Shown here piece after piece: positions 1-8,314 of a stretch of DNA of 43,932 bases (position 1 is its first letter; each line of letters starts with the position of its first letter). The position numbers and the translations under genes were made by a program. Source of the stretch: Halobellus captivus (GTDB lineage Archaea; Halobacteriota; Halobacteria; Halobacteriales; Haloferacaceae); the NCBI RefSeq assembly GCF_007655485.1, contig NZ_VJXQ01000009.1, forward strand, positions 1 through 43,932, given 5' to 3'. The notes beneath the pieces are model-generated. The model made no database searches and was not told where the DNA came from. It saw only the letters and a program-made list of their open reading frames with translations.

Positions 1-329
1 ACAATATTCTGGATTTCGATATCTGGGGAGGTGGCGACATCGACACCCAATTCACGGAGCTCGTCAAAGACGTATTCCAACGCAGTCGTCACATCATCGA
101 CGCTTTTTGCGCCTGTACAGACGACTTTTCCCGAGCGGAAGATGAGCGCTGCGGCTTTAGGATCGTGCATCCGATATACGAGTCCAGGGAAGTTATCGGG
201 ATCGTAGTCGGTGGCTCCTAAATCCTCAGAAAGCGTTTCCAGATCGAGTTCTTGACCGATATCGGATGACGCGACCACATTCTCGACTTGAATTGATTCG
301 GCTGTGACACTCATAGGAGTATCTTCCAT
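1..329 (-). CDS. tbp: TATA-box-binding protein (TBP), 3' end cut by window edge
   Basis: Basal transcription factor that binds the TATA element and recruits TFB and RNA polymerase. Read from the minus strand, the first repeat of the saddle fold is visible: a segment starting IQVENVVASSDIGQELDLE, then FPGLVYR, then AALIFRSGKVVCTGAKS, all diagnostic of archaeal TBP. Only about 105 residues of the usual 180 or so lie in the window; the second repeat is beyond base 1. The start is either the ATG ending at 329 (MEDTP extension) or the in-frame ATG at 314; I list the longer form. The family assignment is secure. Haloarchaea often carry several TBPs, and accessory copies sit on plasmids, so this is probably not the sole copy; that is inference. 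Confidence 0.93.
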   Translation of the reverse strand, partial: MEDTPMSVTAESIQVENVVASSDIGQELDLETLSEDLGATDYDPDNFPGLVYRMHDPKAAALIFRSGKVVCTGAKSVDDVTTALEYVFDELRELGVDVATSPDIEIQNI

Positions 330-385
330 TCACAACCCCCTTAAAACGGGGAGTGACTTCGAGCGTCGGTGTGGTACCTTCTGAA

Positions 386-553
386 TTAGAGGTCGCGAGG
401 CTGGACCGTCTTCCGGTCGTTGGCCTCGGCACGCTCTGCGGCGTCGTCGAGCAGTTCGGCGACCTCCTCATTGAGGACGTCGTAGAAATCGGCCGAGACG
501 TTGTTGTCCGAGAGTGCGTCCTTCACGGCTGCTTTGACGATTAGGTCAGACAT
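386..553 (-). CDS. Small histone-fold (DUF1931/CBFA-NFYB type) protein
   Basis: A 55-residue protein beginning MSDLIVKAAVKDAL and ending in KTVQPRDL. It matches the small haloarchaeal histone-fold proteins annotated as DUF1931: one amphipathic helix, a long acidic central helix (EEVAELLDDAAERAEAND) and the short loop that contacts DNA in histone-fold pairs. It lies 56 bases upstream of the TBP gene in the same direction, so the two may be cotranscribed. A TATA-like element sits about 27-34 bases before the ATG, fitting a leaderless transcript. The function is not established; DNA binding or a TBP/TFB-linked regulatory role is inference from the fold and neighbour. Confidence 0.8.
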   Translation of the reverse strand: MSDLIVKAAVKDALSDNNVSADFYDVLNEEVAELLDDAAERAEANDRKTVQPRDL

Positions 554-577
554 TCCATCGCGGACTTCTCTTGTGCA

Positions 578-588
578 TCATATAAAGG
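578..588 (-). promoter_or_regulatory. TATA-type promoter of the histone-fold gene
   Basis: On the minus strand the sequence reads CTTTATATGATG, centred about 30 bases before the ATG at 553. This is the expected position of an archaeal TATA box for a leaderless or nearly leaderless transcript. Confidence 0.55.
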
Positions 589-688
589 TTCGAATTTTCT
601 CATGCAGGATTTCGCCTATAGTACGACTGATGGGCACCTGGGCACCAGAGAACACTTAATCACCCCGTCAAAAATAGGGAATAGACGG

Positions 689-985
689 ATGCACGATCTA
701 ACTGGGTTCCAGCGCGACATCTTGTACGTGATCGCCGGGCTCGAGGAACCACACGGGCTCGCAGTCAAGAACGAACTCGACGACTACTACGAACAAGAGA
801 TCAATCACGGGCGGCTCTATCCGAACCTCGACGACCTCGTCGACAAAGGCCTCCTCAAGAAAGGCGAATTCGACAAGCGGACGAACGTGTATACGGTCAC
901 GCAACGCGGGTTGCGGGAGATCGAGGCGCGACGTGAGTGGGAAGGTCAATATCTAGAAGATGTGAATGCACCCACTACGTCGTAG
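689..985 (+). CDS. PadR-like winged-helix transcriptional regulator
   Basis: A 98-residue regulator starting MHDLTGFQRDILYVIAGL. The body (GLAVKNELDDYYEQEINHGRLYPNLDDLVDKGLLKKG, then YTVTQRG near the end) is the winged helix-turn-helix of haloarchaeal PadR-type and phage PhiH1-repressor-like proteins. The recognition helix is followed by the GRLYPNLDDL turn and the wing with TNVYTVT. The reading frame is open upstream to 602, but the ATG at 689 matches the family start. It lies 68 bases before the Fic-like gene on the same strand; that gene has its own TATA box, so this regulator could control it. That link is inference. Confidence 0.85.
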   Translation: MHDLTGFQRDILYVIAGLEEPHGLAVKNELDDYYEQEINHGRLYPNLDDLVDKGLLKKGEFDKRTNVYTVTQRGLREIEARREWEGQYLEDVNAPTTS

Positions 986-1005
986 AACCAGGTGAGTAGA
1001 AGTCA

Positions 1006-1015
1006 ATATAAAAGC
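1006..1015 (+). promoter_or_regulatory. TATA element before the Fic-like gene
   Basis: The sequence AATATAAAAG is centred about 43 bases before the ATG at 1054, so a transcript starting 26-28 bases downstream would carry a leader of roughly 15-20 bases. It lies in the short gap after the PadR-like gene and suggests separate transcription. Confidence 0.55.
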
Positions 1016-1053
1016 GGGACTGCTTTACCCACTTCCCACGAATACACAGTGAG

Positions 1054-1941
1054 ATGGCTCGGCTCGTCTTCTATCATCACCCTCAGGCCGAGAATTTCTC
1101 ACTCAAATTTAGCTCTGCATCGGTAGCAGAGATCCGATCTCAGCGAGAGCAATCCGACGAGTCGACGAAGCTCATCGGGTACCCCTTTGAAACACCGGTC
1201 TATGTGCTCTACGAAGGCGATTCAGAGATCGAATCTGCCCAAGACATCGACTTCGATCAGGAATGGCTGAGCGACCGTATTCGTGACCTCCCCCGTGCTG
1301 GGCAAGTTGTCGCATTCCGATTAGTAGAGTTGCTCGAAGCCGCTGTCGATGTTCGAGATGAGGATGAGTTTCGGCTTTACAAGGAGTTCGAACCGCAAAA
1401 GATCCAGCAGGCACTCGATCACGTATCCTGGGGAGCACCACTTCCGAACGTCGCTGGGGAAGTGATGTCGAATTTGATTCTCCGGCATTCCCTCCCGAAT
1501 GCGAATCATCGAACTGGCATCGCGATGCTCCAATTCTGCATTGAGAGTGTGGACCCAGAGTTTGAGATGCCACGAACTCACGTCGACGACGATACCTGGC
1601 GAGAGTGGGTCGACCCCTACATCGTCGACTCCAAACGGCTCATTACTGTCCGCCGGAATAACCTCCGTTTCAAGCAGCTCGAAGAGCTGGACGTCAACCT
1701 CGTCGAACGGAAAGATGGGATCCAAATCCGATTAGCCGAGTTCGAGCTGGATATGCATTGGCGAGAAGCCCTTTCGAAGTACGCTGAGCAGCATGAATCC
1801 CACTGTACGGACTTCGCGAAGGCAGTTCTCGAACGAGCAGAACGGGACGATCTGCTCAACCGTCAAGGACCAACGAAACAAGAGTTCATCACGTATCTGG
1901 AGGACGGGCTCGTCGAACGGGACTTCAGAGAACTGTTCTAA
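1054..1941 (+). CDS. Fic/Doc-like protein (divergent Fido motif)
   Basis: A 295-residue protein. Residues 145-154 read HSLPNANHRT, which resembles the Fido catalytic loop of Fic/Doc proteins (H, then N-x-N/K-R-T) with His145, Asn151 and Arg153 in the expected order. A helix follows (GIAMLQFCIES), as in Doc, and before it stands the segment HVSWGAPLPNVAGEVMSNLILR, where Fic proteins have the helix carrying the motif His. Residues 185-270 look helical with no other recognisable domain. Fic/Doc enzymes transfer AMP or phosphate to target proteins and often act as toxins. Transfer activity here is inference because the motif departs from the HxFx[D/E]GNGR consensus. A PadR-like gene lies upstream and a tiny convergent gene begins just after the stop. 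The family call is moderate. Confidence 0.6.
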   Translation: MARLVFYHHPQAENFSLKFSSASVAEIRSQREQSDESTKLIGYPFETPVYVLYEGDSEIESAQDIDFDQEWLSDRIRDLPRAGQVVAFRLVELLEAAVDVRDEDEFRLYKEFEPQKIQQALDHVSWGAPLPNVAGEVMSNLILRHSLPNANHRTGIAMLQFCIESVDPEFEMPRTHVDDDTWREWVDPYIVDSKRLITVRRNNLRFKQLEELDVNLVERKDGIQIRLAEFELDMHWREALSKYAEQHESHCTDFAKAVLERAERDDLLNRQGPTKQEFITYLEDGLVERDFRELF

Positions 1942-2046
1942 TCAGTCGCGAAGCTCGGCGACCGACTGACCGACCTCGCGAACGTGTTCACTTCGCTCGA
2001 GGTCAAGTTCCTCGGCGAGGTAGTCAACCGTCTCTTCGAGGCTCAT
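1942..2046 (-). CDS. 34-residue small protein, convergent to the Fic-like gene
   Basis: A short reading frame starting MSLEETVDYLAEELDLE and ending AELRD. It is too short for most gene callers, but a good TATA box sits 27 bases before its ATG and codon use is strongly haloarchaeal. The product is an acidic amphipathic helix. Its stop codon lies immediately after the stop of the Fic-like gene on the other strand. I do not recognise the family. It could be a small antidote or regulator for the Fic-like protein, but only proximity suggests that. Confidence 0.5.
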   Translation of the reverse strand: MSLEETVDYLAEELDLERSEHVREVGQSVAELRD

Positions 2047-2068
2047 ATTGGAAGAAAGCCGGCCGAGC

Positions 2069-2078
2069 GGTATAAACC
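2069..2078 (-). promoter_or_regulatory. TATA box of the 34-residue gene
   Basis: GGTTTATACC on the minus strand is centred 27 bases upstream of the ATG at 2046, the ideal spacing for a leaderless haloarchaeal transcript. Confidence 0.6.
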
Positions 2079-2233
2079 TAGTGCTGATCTCTGCTACTCT
2101 ACATCAATTCAGCTTCCGAGAGGGTATTGAGCCTCACACTTTGAGAGCACCTTGATTTGGATACGACCATCATGAGGTCTCTCTACTTATGAAGGTATTC
2201 GAAAGAACTACCTCCCTCAGCTTGAGCGTGCAG

Positions 2234-3523
2234 TCAGGATAGCAGTACAGCAGGTTGGTAGGTTCTGCTCCCACTTTCAGTGTCCAGAATATAAGTCTGA
2301 ATCGCAGGGGAAGTGTTGGTCTTCTGTCCGAGCAAGAATGCGAGCCCAGCTGGCGCAGCCATGAATAAATGTACGGTAGACGTTTCTGGAAGACGATTCA
2401 TCGCATCACGAAGTTCCTCCTGAAATACTTTTGCCGCATGTGCTGCTTCATGGGCTGTTAATCTCCCATTTGAGTCTTGCCCCAGTCCGAATTCCAGTAT
2501 CCCATTAAAGTCTGGGAGCGTAGATTTCGTTTTCCCGACCTCCGGCTTCACATCATCGGTGATGTTCACTAGGACGGCCAAGTTCGAAGCAGTTCGATCG
2601 ATCTCTTCAAGGTCGCTCTGTAAGTTGCTCTCTTCCAAGTTTAGATCGAGCCGCCATGGCGAAAAATTGCCATCCTGATCTGGTTGCATCCACGCAGTAC
2701 TAATCCCTCGTGTCTCCGGAAGGCAGTATCCAAGCGAGAATACTGCCGGTAAATGGGCCCGCCCTCTAAAACGAAGCTCTCTTCCTGGAGTCTCTTGCTG
2801 AAGATAATCGGTCGTTGTACGCAACGCTGGGAGCAGTTGCTCATTCCATAGGGATCCATCTGGTATACCGTCGTCAAAGTGGGGTGACCAATCAATACTC
2901 ACGGCCAGTTGAATATCATAGGAGGGTTTACCATACGTGTCCAGCGAGCACTCAACTGGAGAATTAGATGACAGATGATTGTGGATACATTGTAGTCGAC
3001 GCTCCAACGCAGCATCAACTACAGCATCAAGAGGGGGAAGGTGACTGCTGGTCTTCTGGTTCTGTCCCAATCTGTCTAATATCGAGTTAATGATTCGGCC
3101 AATAGCTGAGGAGGAAGAAGTCTCCTCCACTTCCAAGGACTCCATATACCAATGGGAAAGATCGTAGGGGGATTCTGCTTTGGACAAGATTGCTTCCCCC
3201 TCGTCATAATCAACACCAGGAACGAGAACCACGACAACAAAGAACTCATCATCACCCCGCCACCGTTTGTGGAGTCCAGGAAGCTCTGTTTTGAGGATGA
3301 CGGGGGATTGAGTAACATCACTACTTATAATTGCGACACCACCAGCAAGGTTCGAGTCTTGGAGATCTTTTCGGATTTGTTGCTCTAATGGATCTGGACC
3401 AATGTCGTGAACGTCACGCCAAACAGGTATCCCGTGATTCCGGAGGGCAATTTCCAGCTTTTCGGCTAAGTCCTGTTGTGAATGTTTGTAGCTAATGAAG
3501 ACATCCCCAGCTGGATTAGTCAT
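2234..3523 (-). CDS. TIR-SAVED effector of a type II CBASS system
   Basis: A 429-residue effector. Residues 5-120 form a TIR domain: DVFISYKHSQQDLAEKLEIAL at the start, IPVWRD, and a likely catalytic glutamate at 80 (in LKTELPGL) that would cleave NAD. Residues 170-429 match a SAVED domain, the cyclic-oligonucleotide sensor fused to many CBASS effectors; its C-terminal signature HLFMAAPAGLAFLLGQ is near residue 385-400. In this family, binding of the CD-NTase product assembles TIR domains into filaments that deplete NAD and stop infected cells. The gene is last in a three-gene operon, its ATG overlapping the stop of the E2-E1-JAB gene (ATGA). The domain reading is firm; the second messenger used is unknown. 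Confidence 0.9.
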   Translation of the reverse strand: MTNPAGDVFISYKHSQQDLAEKLEIALRNHGIPVWRDVHDIGPDPLEQQIRKDLQDSNLAGGVAIISSDVTQSPVILKTELPGLHKRWRGDDEFFVVVVLVPGVDYDEGEAILSKAESPYDLSHWYMESLEVEETSSSSAIGRIINSILDRLGQNQKTSSHLPPLDAVVDAALERRLQCIHNHLSSNSPVECSLDTYGKPSYDIQLAVSIDWSPHFDDGIPDGSLWNEQLLPALRTTTDYLQQETPGRELRFRGRAHLPAVFSLGYCLPETRGISTAWMQPDQDGNFSPWRLDLNLEESNLQSDLEEIDRTASNLAVLVNITDDVKPEVGKTKSTLPDFNGILEFGLGQDSNGRLTAHEAAHAAKVFQEELRDAMNRLPETSTVHLFMAAPAGLAFLLGQKTNTSPAIQTYILDTESGSRTYQPAVLLS

Positions 3524-5889
3524 TGAGAGTCACCTACTCTCGCATTCGGGAAGTCAATATCTAAATCAAAACTATTCGTTGGTCTACTTGGCTCATCTGA
3601 CGATCCGATGTGCACAAGTTCCTCATAACCACGATTCCGGTGGAAGAGATACGCTCTGATGGCAAGCGCCTCTGACGGGTTTCCTCCGACAATAAACATA
3701 ATCGGATGGGGACATCCATACTCATCAGTCGAAGCAATTTCGTTCATTTGTGCCCGATCTGGAGAACTCAATTCCGCAGATCCGCCGGGATGATAGTGCC
3801 ATTCTCCCAGATAGTGAATACCCAGACTATCACGGGCCTCTCGTAACCACTCGTCAACGCGTTCAGTACCTCTGGTGAAAGTTGTAGGCCCTTGATTAGA
3901 GTCTCGTGGCGGATCACTGGCACGGATAATCCGTGCGGCTGTTTCCTCTAACGCAGTACCGGCTAAAATCCCCCCTGTCTCAAGGGGATCCGCGTCGACG
4001 CAGATATCAACAATCGCTCTAAGACAACCAGCAGGAATCTCTACCGATACCTCAGAATCCGGGGCTACCCAATGTTCAACATCCTGAAATGGCGGCTCTG
4101 CCTCTGAAATCGTAGGAGTGCCATCGTCCCCAGCTTCGAGGACTCTGAATTCAGTTCCCCGAAGACCTAACGATGTATCCTGTTCAAGTAGGCGTGTAAT
4201 CGTTCCAGCCCATGTCATGACTTGATCCATACGAATCACCGATGCTGGATGCCAGCAGCCCACGCGCTCAGGAACTGCGTCTTCACCAGGTTGCCACTCG
4301 ATCTGTTCCTGCAACCGCCACGGTTCGAATTCTTCTTGAAACTGACTGGCCGGAAAACTCAGAGAGTATGATGCGAAATAGAATAGCCGGTTTGCTCGTC
4401 TACCCATAGACGCCGAACAGAAGAGAACCGGCTCCTCCCACCTAAATGAATTCAATGCTTGAAGAACAGAATTTGAGGCCGTACAATCGATTACCACATC
4501 TACAGATTCAACCACCTCTAATTGCTCGTCTTCCTCCAAAGGAAATGAAACAGAAAACCCATCTACATCGACATGCGGTGATACCGAGTTAAGCCTATTC
4601 GCGAGCGCCTCAGCTTTATTTTCTCCCACGTCAGGGAGGGTTAACGTGTGTCTCGCTAGGTTGCCAATTTCCAAGGTTTCCCCATCGACAATAGTGAGGT
4701 CGTGACACCCGTCCCGTACTAATCCCTCAGCAACGGTACTCCCGAGTGCACCGGCACCAATAAGAAGAACACTAGCTTCACGAAGCGGATCTTGGATATG
4801 CCCCCGACGAGAGAGCTGTTCGCGAGCCCAGTTGTCTGAATCAAGCCAACGGATAGAATCTCGAGAAAGATCTACTCTAGCCACAATTTCCTTTCCTCTG
4901 GGGGTTTCCCTAAATCCGGGTAATTCAGATACCGGTCGAACATCAGAGAGCTCAATGCCCTGCCAATGGATGAGTTCCGAGGACCCTCCGACCTCACTAG
5001 GAATTGGAAACCCTAAGAGGAGACAATTGAAGGCATCATCTTCGACGATAGAATCTATATTTGCCCGGAGTTCAAATGGATCAATAGAGGAATCTTCCAG
5101 TAAGTTTGCCAAATCACTCCAAGTTTCAGGTACCTCCCAAGGAGGCTCGATTGGGGGTTCCTCCAGTAATAGCCATGCACCACGAGTCTGAGAACAGATA
5201 TTTGAACTAATGTATTCACCCCACTCCGGGTGATACACGACGTTATCGTCTTCATCTCGGAACTGCTCCGTAAGGAAGACATCTGACGGCTCGGTAAGCT
5301 CCACGAAGTCAACGAATCCCCAATTACCAAACTCAGATCGCCAAAGTTCGAGGGATTCCGCTGTTTCATTGAATGCAACTCGATTCTGAGGAGCAGTGTT
5401 CGTGCTGAATATCGGGAGTTCAAATGGCTCTCCTTCCTGACGGAGTTCTCCCTTAGACGCTGCTTCTAACCACGACAAAGCCCGTTCCAAGTGCCATCGA
5501 AGACGTTCATCTGGGGGATTTGGTTCCCCCGTTGCGCCCGATCGCCCGATAATATGTCCGTAGCGAGCCACACAGATGTTCCCTTTTCTCCAAGGAGTAT
5601 CTTCGGTGCCTGCTACGTTGAGACGTTGATGAGGATAGGTGGCCGTGATACTCCCTTCCTCAGCAGGATAAATCCGAATGCTACCTCCAGGATAGGTCGA
5701 GTCGATAAGAACGAACCATGTGGACTCCTGTGGAATTTGGGTGGTGGGCTCAATTTCGTCTGGTTGAAGCTTGACTTCAAGAACCCATTTTGATCCCCCT
5801 TCGTGCTGAAACGGGCCTTCAACAACCGTGACACCATCAAGCGAATCGAGCGAAGAGACAGCCGCTGTGAGTTCAGAGGGTGGCATCAC
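3520..5889 (-). CDS. E2-E1-JAB triple fusion (Cap2-Cap3 type), type II CBASS
   Basis: A 789-residue protein joining the two ancillary activities of type II CBASS. Residues 1-160 resemble the E2-like domain (YPHQRL at 85-90; catalytic cysteine probably C106 in GNICVA). Residues 365-600 are the ThiF/E1 adenylation domain with nucleotide loop GAGALGS (378-384), NLARH (410-414), and cysteines C469 (DCTASN), C491 and C545 as candidates for the thioester. Residues 610-760 are a JAB/JAMM isopeptidase with E637, H698, H700, S708 and D711 in the metal-binding order. In this family Cap2 conjugates the CD-NTase C-terminus to a target and Cap3 removes it. The two are usually separate genes; here they are one chain. 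It starts 15 bases after the CD-NTase stop. Confidence 0.9.
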   Translation of the reverse strand: MMPPSELTAAVSSLDSLDGVTVVEGPFQHEGGSKWVLEVKLQPDEIEPTTQIPQESTWFVLIDSTYPGGSIRIYPAEEGSITATYPHQRLNVAGTEDTPWRKGNICVARYGHIIGRSGATGEPNPPDERLRWHLERALSWLEAASKGELRQEGEPFELPIFSTNTAPQNRVAFNETAESLELWRSEFGNWGFVDFVELTEPSDVFLTEQFRDEDDNVVYHPEWGEYISSNICSQTRGAWLLLEEPPIEPPWEVPETWSDLANLLEDSSIDPFELRANIDSIVEDDAFNCLLLGFPIPSEVGGSSELIHWQGIELSDVRPVSELPGFRETPRGKEIVARVDLSRDSIRWLDSDNWAREQLSRRGHIQDPLREASVLLIGAGALGSTVAEGLVRDGCHDLTIVDGETLEIGNLARHTLTLPDVGENKAEALANRLNSVSPHVDVDGFSVSFPLEEDEQLEVVESVDVVIDCTASNSVLQALNSFRWEEPVLFCSASMGRRANRLFYFASYSLSFPASQFQEEFEPWRLQEQIEWQPGEDAVPERVGCWHPASVIRMDQVMTWAGTITRLLEQDTSLGLRGTEFRVLEAGDDGTPTISEAEPPFQDVEHWVAPDSEVSVEIPAGCLRAIVDICVDADPLETGGILAGTALEETAARIIRASDPPRDSNQGPTTFTRGTERVDEWLREARDSLGIHYLGEWHYHPGGSAELSSPDRAQMNEIASTDEYGCPHPIMFIVGGNPSEALAIRAYLFHRNRGYEELVHIGSSDEPSRPTNSFDLDIDFPNARVGDSQ

Positions 5890-5904
5890 TAATCTAAGGA
5901 TGGA

Positions 5905-7020
5905 TTACGCAAATCGCTGGTCCGAGACACTCGTTGATTTTGAGGAGGAGTCGAGATTGACGGCTTTTTCTCCACCATCATCTGAATCGCCATTTCCATA
6001 TTCAGGGAAGGAATCACCAAGAAGATCAGACCACAGATCCCGTGATAACGCCTTATTGTCTTCTTCAAATGCTTCTCGAGCTAGCGTTGCCGCCTCTCCA
6101 GCTGCTTTATGGAAGGCAGCAAAGTCGTCTCCGTCAATTCGAGCAAACACGTCGATCTGCGGGAGTCCTCGAGCAGGGAGAGTGGGTGTGTCATTAATCC
6201 GGGCTTCATTTGCATAGCGCTGTTCAATAGTTTCGAAAGTACGAACGATCCCCTCAGCAACGCTATCGATATAATCAGGACAGCACTCGCCGACTAAATG
6301 CTCGAGTGGGTATCCCTTTGGGCGTTCAGGTGCAGAAATCTGAGTTCTTCGCCACCACTTGATTGCTTTGACGACGTTTACGTAATGACCGTCTGTAAGG
6401 TCGTTCTTTTTTAGGGTCCACTCGATTGTGGCGATGGGGTGTGTTTTATCCCACTCTTCGAGCCGCCGGTCCGGAATATCAAGTGGCTCGTCTCGCCACT
6501 CTTCCTCATTCTCGTCAAGGGTCAGTCCAAATGCTTCAGCAACTCGGCTTGATTGGTTTGTGTCCAATCCTTCGCCGACCTCTAATCCGCCAACCGAACC
6601 GTCTGGCTGAAGGGCTGCTTTAGCTGCCTCACTGGGGGATGCAGTCAACACTAGATCAATCTCAATACGGTCTTGGTCAATCTGATAGGCCCGATCCTTC
6701 CTGGTCCACTGGCCTTCATAGTGCTCTTCTAAGAAAGGCTCACATTTTTCCATAGCTTCTCGTGGGGTTACCTCGTCTTTGACCAGGTCTGTGACGAATA
6801 CAATATCAACATCCGATTTTTCATCCCCAATAGGCCTGACGGCAGTCCACCTCCGATAACTCCCTTGAAGGAAATCCCCAACATAGAATTCACTTATTGT
6901 GTCGTCATTTCGGAGTAATTCACGCAGGGTTTCGTGCCCCTCCTTGTAATCCTCAATATGCTGGTCTGAGGGACGAATATTCGTCAGAAACGTCTCAAAA
7001 AGCGACGGAAGGGTTGCCAT
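5905..7020 (-). CDS. CD-NTase (cGAS/DncV-like nucleotidyltransferase) of CBASS
   Basis: A 371-residue enzyme that would make a cyclic oligonucleotide on phage infection. The nucleotidyltransferase core is complete: GS at 53-54, SDVDIVF with D70 and D72, and the third acid D122 in RIEIDLV. A helical C-terminal half follows (IATIEWTLKKNDLTDGHYVN, then KAIKWWRR). The protein ends in a flexible acidic and serine-rich tail finishing DQRFA. A C-terminal Ala or Gly is what Cap2-type conjugation needs, so the terminal Ala agrees with the downstream E1/E2 gene. A GGAG stretch precedes the ATG by about 12 bases. It is the first CBASS gene and starts 64 bases after the recombinase stop. Base composition is more AT-rich than the recombinase. 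Confidence 0.9.
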   Translation of the reverse strand: MATLPSLFETFLTNIRPSDQHIEDYKEGHETLRELLRNDDTISEFYVGDFLQGSYRRWTAVRPIGDEKSDVDIVFVTDLVKDEVTPREAMEKCEPFLEEHYEGQWTRKDRAYQIDQDRIEIDLVLTASPSEAAKAALQPDGSVGGLEVGEGLDTNQSSRVAEAFGLTLDENEEEWRDEPLDIPDRRLEEWDKTHPIATIEWTLKKNDLTDGHYVNVVKAIKWWRRTQISAPERPKGYPLEHLVGECCPDYIDSVAEGIVRTFETIEQRYANEARINDTPTLPARGLPQIDVFARIDGDDFAAFHKAAGEAATLAREAFEEDNKALSRDLWSDLLGDSFPEYGNGDSDDGGEKAVNLDSSSKSTSVSDQRFA

Positions 7021-7084
7021 ATAGTAACAACACTCCTACTGGCTCATAATGGTCACGGGAGGGGAGTGAAAGTGGAATGGTTTT

Positions 7085-8314
7085 CTATAAGCCAGAATCG
7101 ATTTCTTCGAGGGCTTCAGTAGCCACATCGCCGAGTTCGCCCGCTTCGATGTGCGAATACCGTTCACGAACCATCTCTTCGGAGTTATCGAGATACCGGG
7201 CTGCCACCGTGTACCCGAACGCGCGGACAAGCACCTCGCCCATCCCTCGGCGACCGCCGTGAGGGGCTAGATAATCGTGTTTCGGATGGTCGATATCGAT
7301 CTCTGCGGTCTCCGAGAGCCGTTGAAGAATCGACCGTGCGCCGTCCGTCGTGATCGACGGTGGCCGAAGGTCCTCATCGAGCGCCAGCAGGAGGTCACGA
7401 GCGTACTCATCACGCCGTTCAGTAATTGCCTCTGGGCGTTCCCCTCGGTCGGCGAGCTCATCCTGGACGAGCCCTGCGAGCGTCCGTTGGTCGAACGTGG
7501 GAAACACCGGCCAGCGCTCCGTGGGTGGATCCATCAGCTGGCGATAGCTTCGCAGCGGCGAAATCACCGGGTCGGGTAGACTGGCGGCGTCCCACTGCTG
7601 TTTCTTCCGGTAGACGTCCATACTTCCGTCGTCGAGGGAGAGATCCTCCCAGCGGACGCCGCGCCGGCGCGGGTCGTTTGGGTCCCGAAGGAGTTCCCCG
7701 ACCCGAACGGCGGTGTACGCGAGAACGAACACCAGAGCCCGGTCACGAGCCGCCTTCAGCGCCGCGTAGCGCGCTCGCTGTTTGTCGAGGGGGTCAGTAG
7801 CCTCGGGGAGTGTCGTGTACGCCTCGACGGCGTCGCGGGCCCGTTCGTCGACGTGACGGGTGAGGACGTGGCGCTGTTCGGACGTCCAGGCCTGCTGGTC
7901 GCCGGGCTTGCGGCCGTCGTCCTCCGGCAACGGCGCCATCGCACTCGCCCGCTGCGCGTAATGCGCTTCGAGATATCCCTCGTTGACGCACCAGCCACAC
8001 CACGCAGAGATATAGCGGTAATAGGTTTGTACCGTGTTCTGCTTGAGTCCCCGATCTCCACCGAGACGTCGGGCGTACTCCCGGAACACGCGTTCGTCGA
8101 GATCGTCGAAGGTCGGCTCGCGGCCGACGTCGTCGGCGATCCCGGTCCAGTCGTCGGCGCCGCGGTCGCCGGCGGCCCACTCGGCGAACCGCTCGAGCTC
8201 GCGGGCTGCGTTGCGTCGATAGTTCCCACCGTCCCCACCGCGGCCTTTCCCCTTGTCCTGGAGGTAGCGCTCGAAGCTGTCGTCGAGCGACGTCGAAAGC
8301 GCTCGATCAGGCAT
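7085..8314 (-). CDS. Tyrosine recombinase / integrase (XerC-like)
   Basis: About 409 residues from MPDRALSTSLDDS; a start 15 bases upstream is also in frame. The N-terminal SAM-like core-binding domain covers residues 10-125, the catalytic domain the rest. Numbered from the longer start, visible active-site residues are R209 (AVRVGELLR), H357 and R360 (PHGGRRG), and the nucleophile Y391 (RERYSH). The usual LGH before the tyrosine is replaced by LDN, common among haloarchaeal integrases. It is clearly GC-richer than the CBASS operon 64 bases downstream. No tRNA or clear attachment repeat is visible nearby. It may have brought in the CBASS block or may resolve plasmid multimers; the sequence does not decide. 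Confidence 0.88.
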   Translation of the reverse strand: MPDRALSTSLDDSFERYLQDKGKGRGGDGGNYRRNAARELERFAEWAAGDRGADDWTGIADDVGREPTFDDLDERVFREYARRLGGDRGLKQNTVQTYYRYISAWCGWCVNEGYLEAHYAQRASAMAPLPEDDGRKPGDQQAWTSEQRHVLTRHVDERARDAVEAYTTLPEATDPLDKQRARYAALKAARDRALVFVLAYTAVRVGELLRDPNDPRRRGVRWEDLSLDDGSMDVYRKKQQWDAASLPDPVISPLRSYRQLMDPPTERWPVFPTFDQRTLAGLVQDELADRGERPEAITERRDEYARDLLLALDEDLRPPSITTDGARSILQRLSETAEIDIDHPKHDYLAPHGGRRGMGEVLVRAFGYTVAARYLDNSEEMVRERYSHIEAGELGDVATEALEEIDSGL

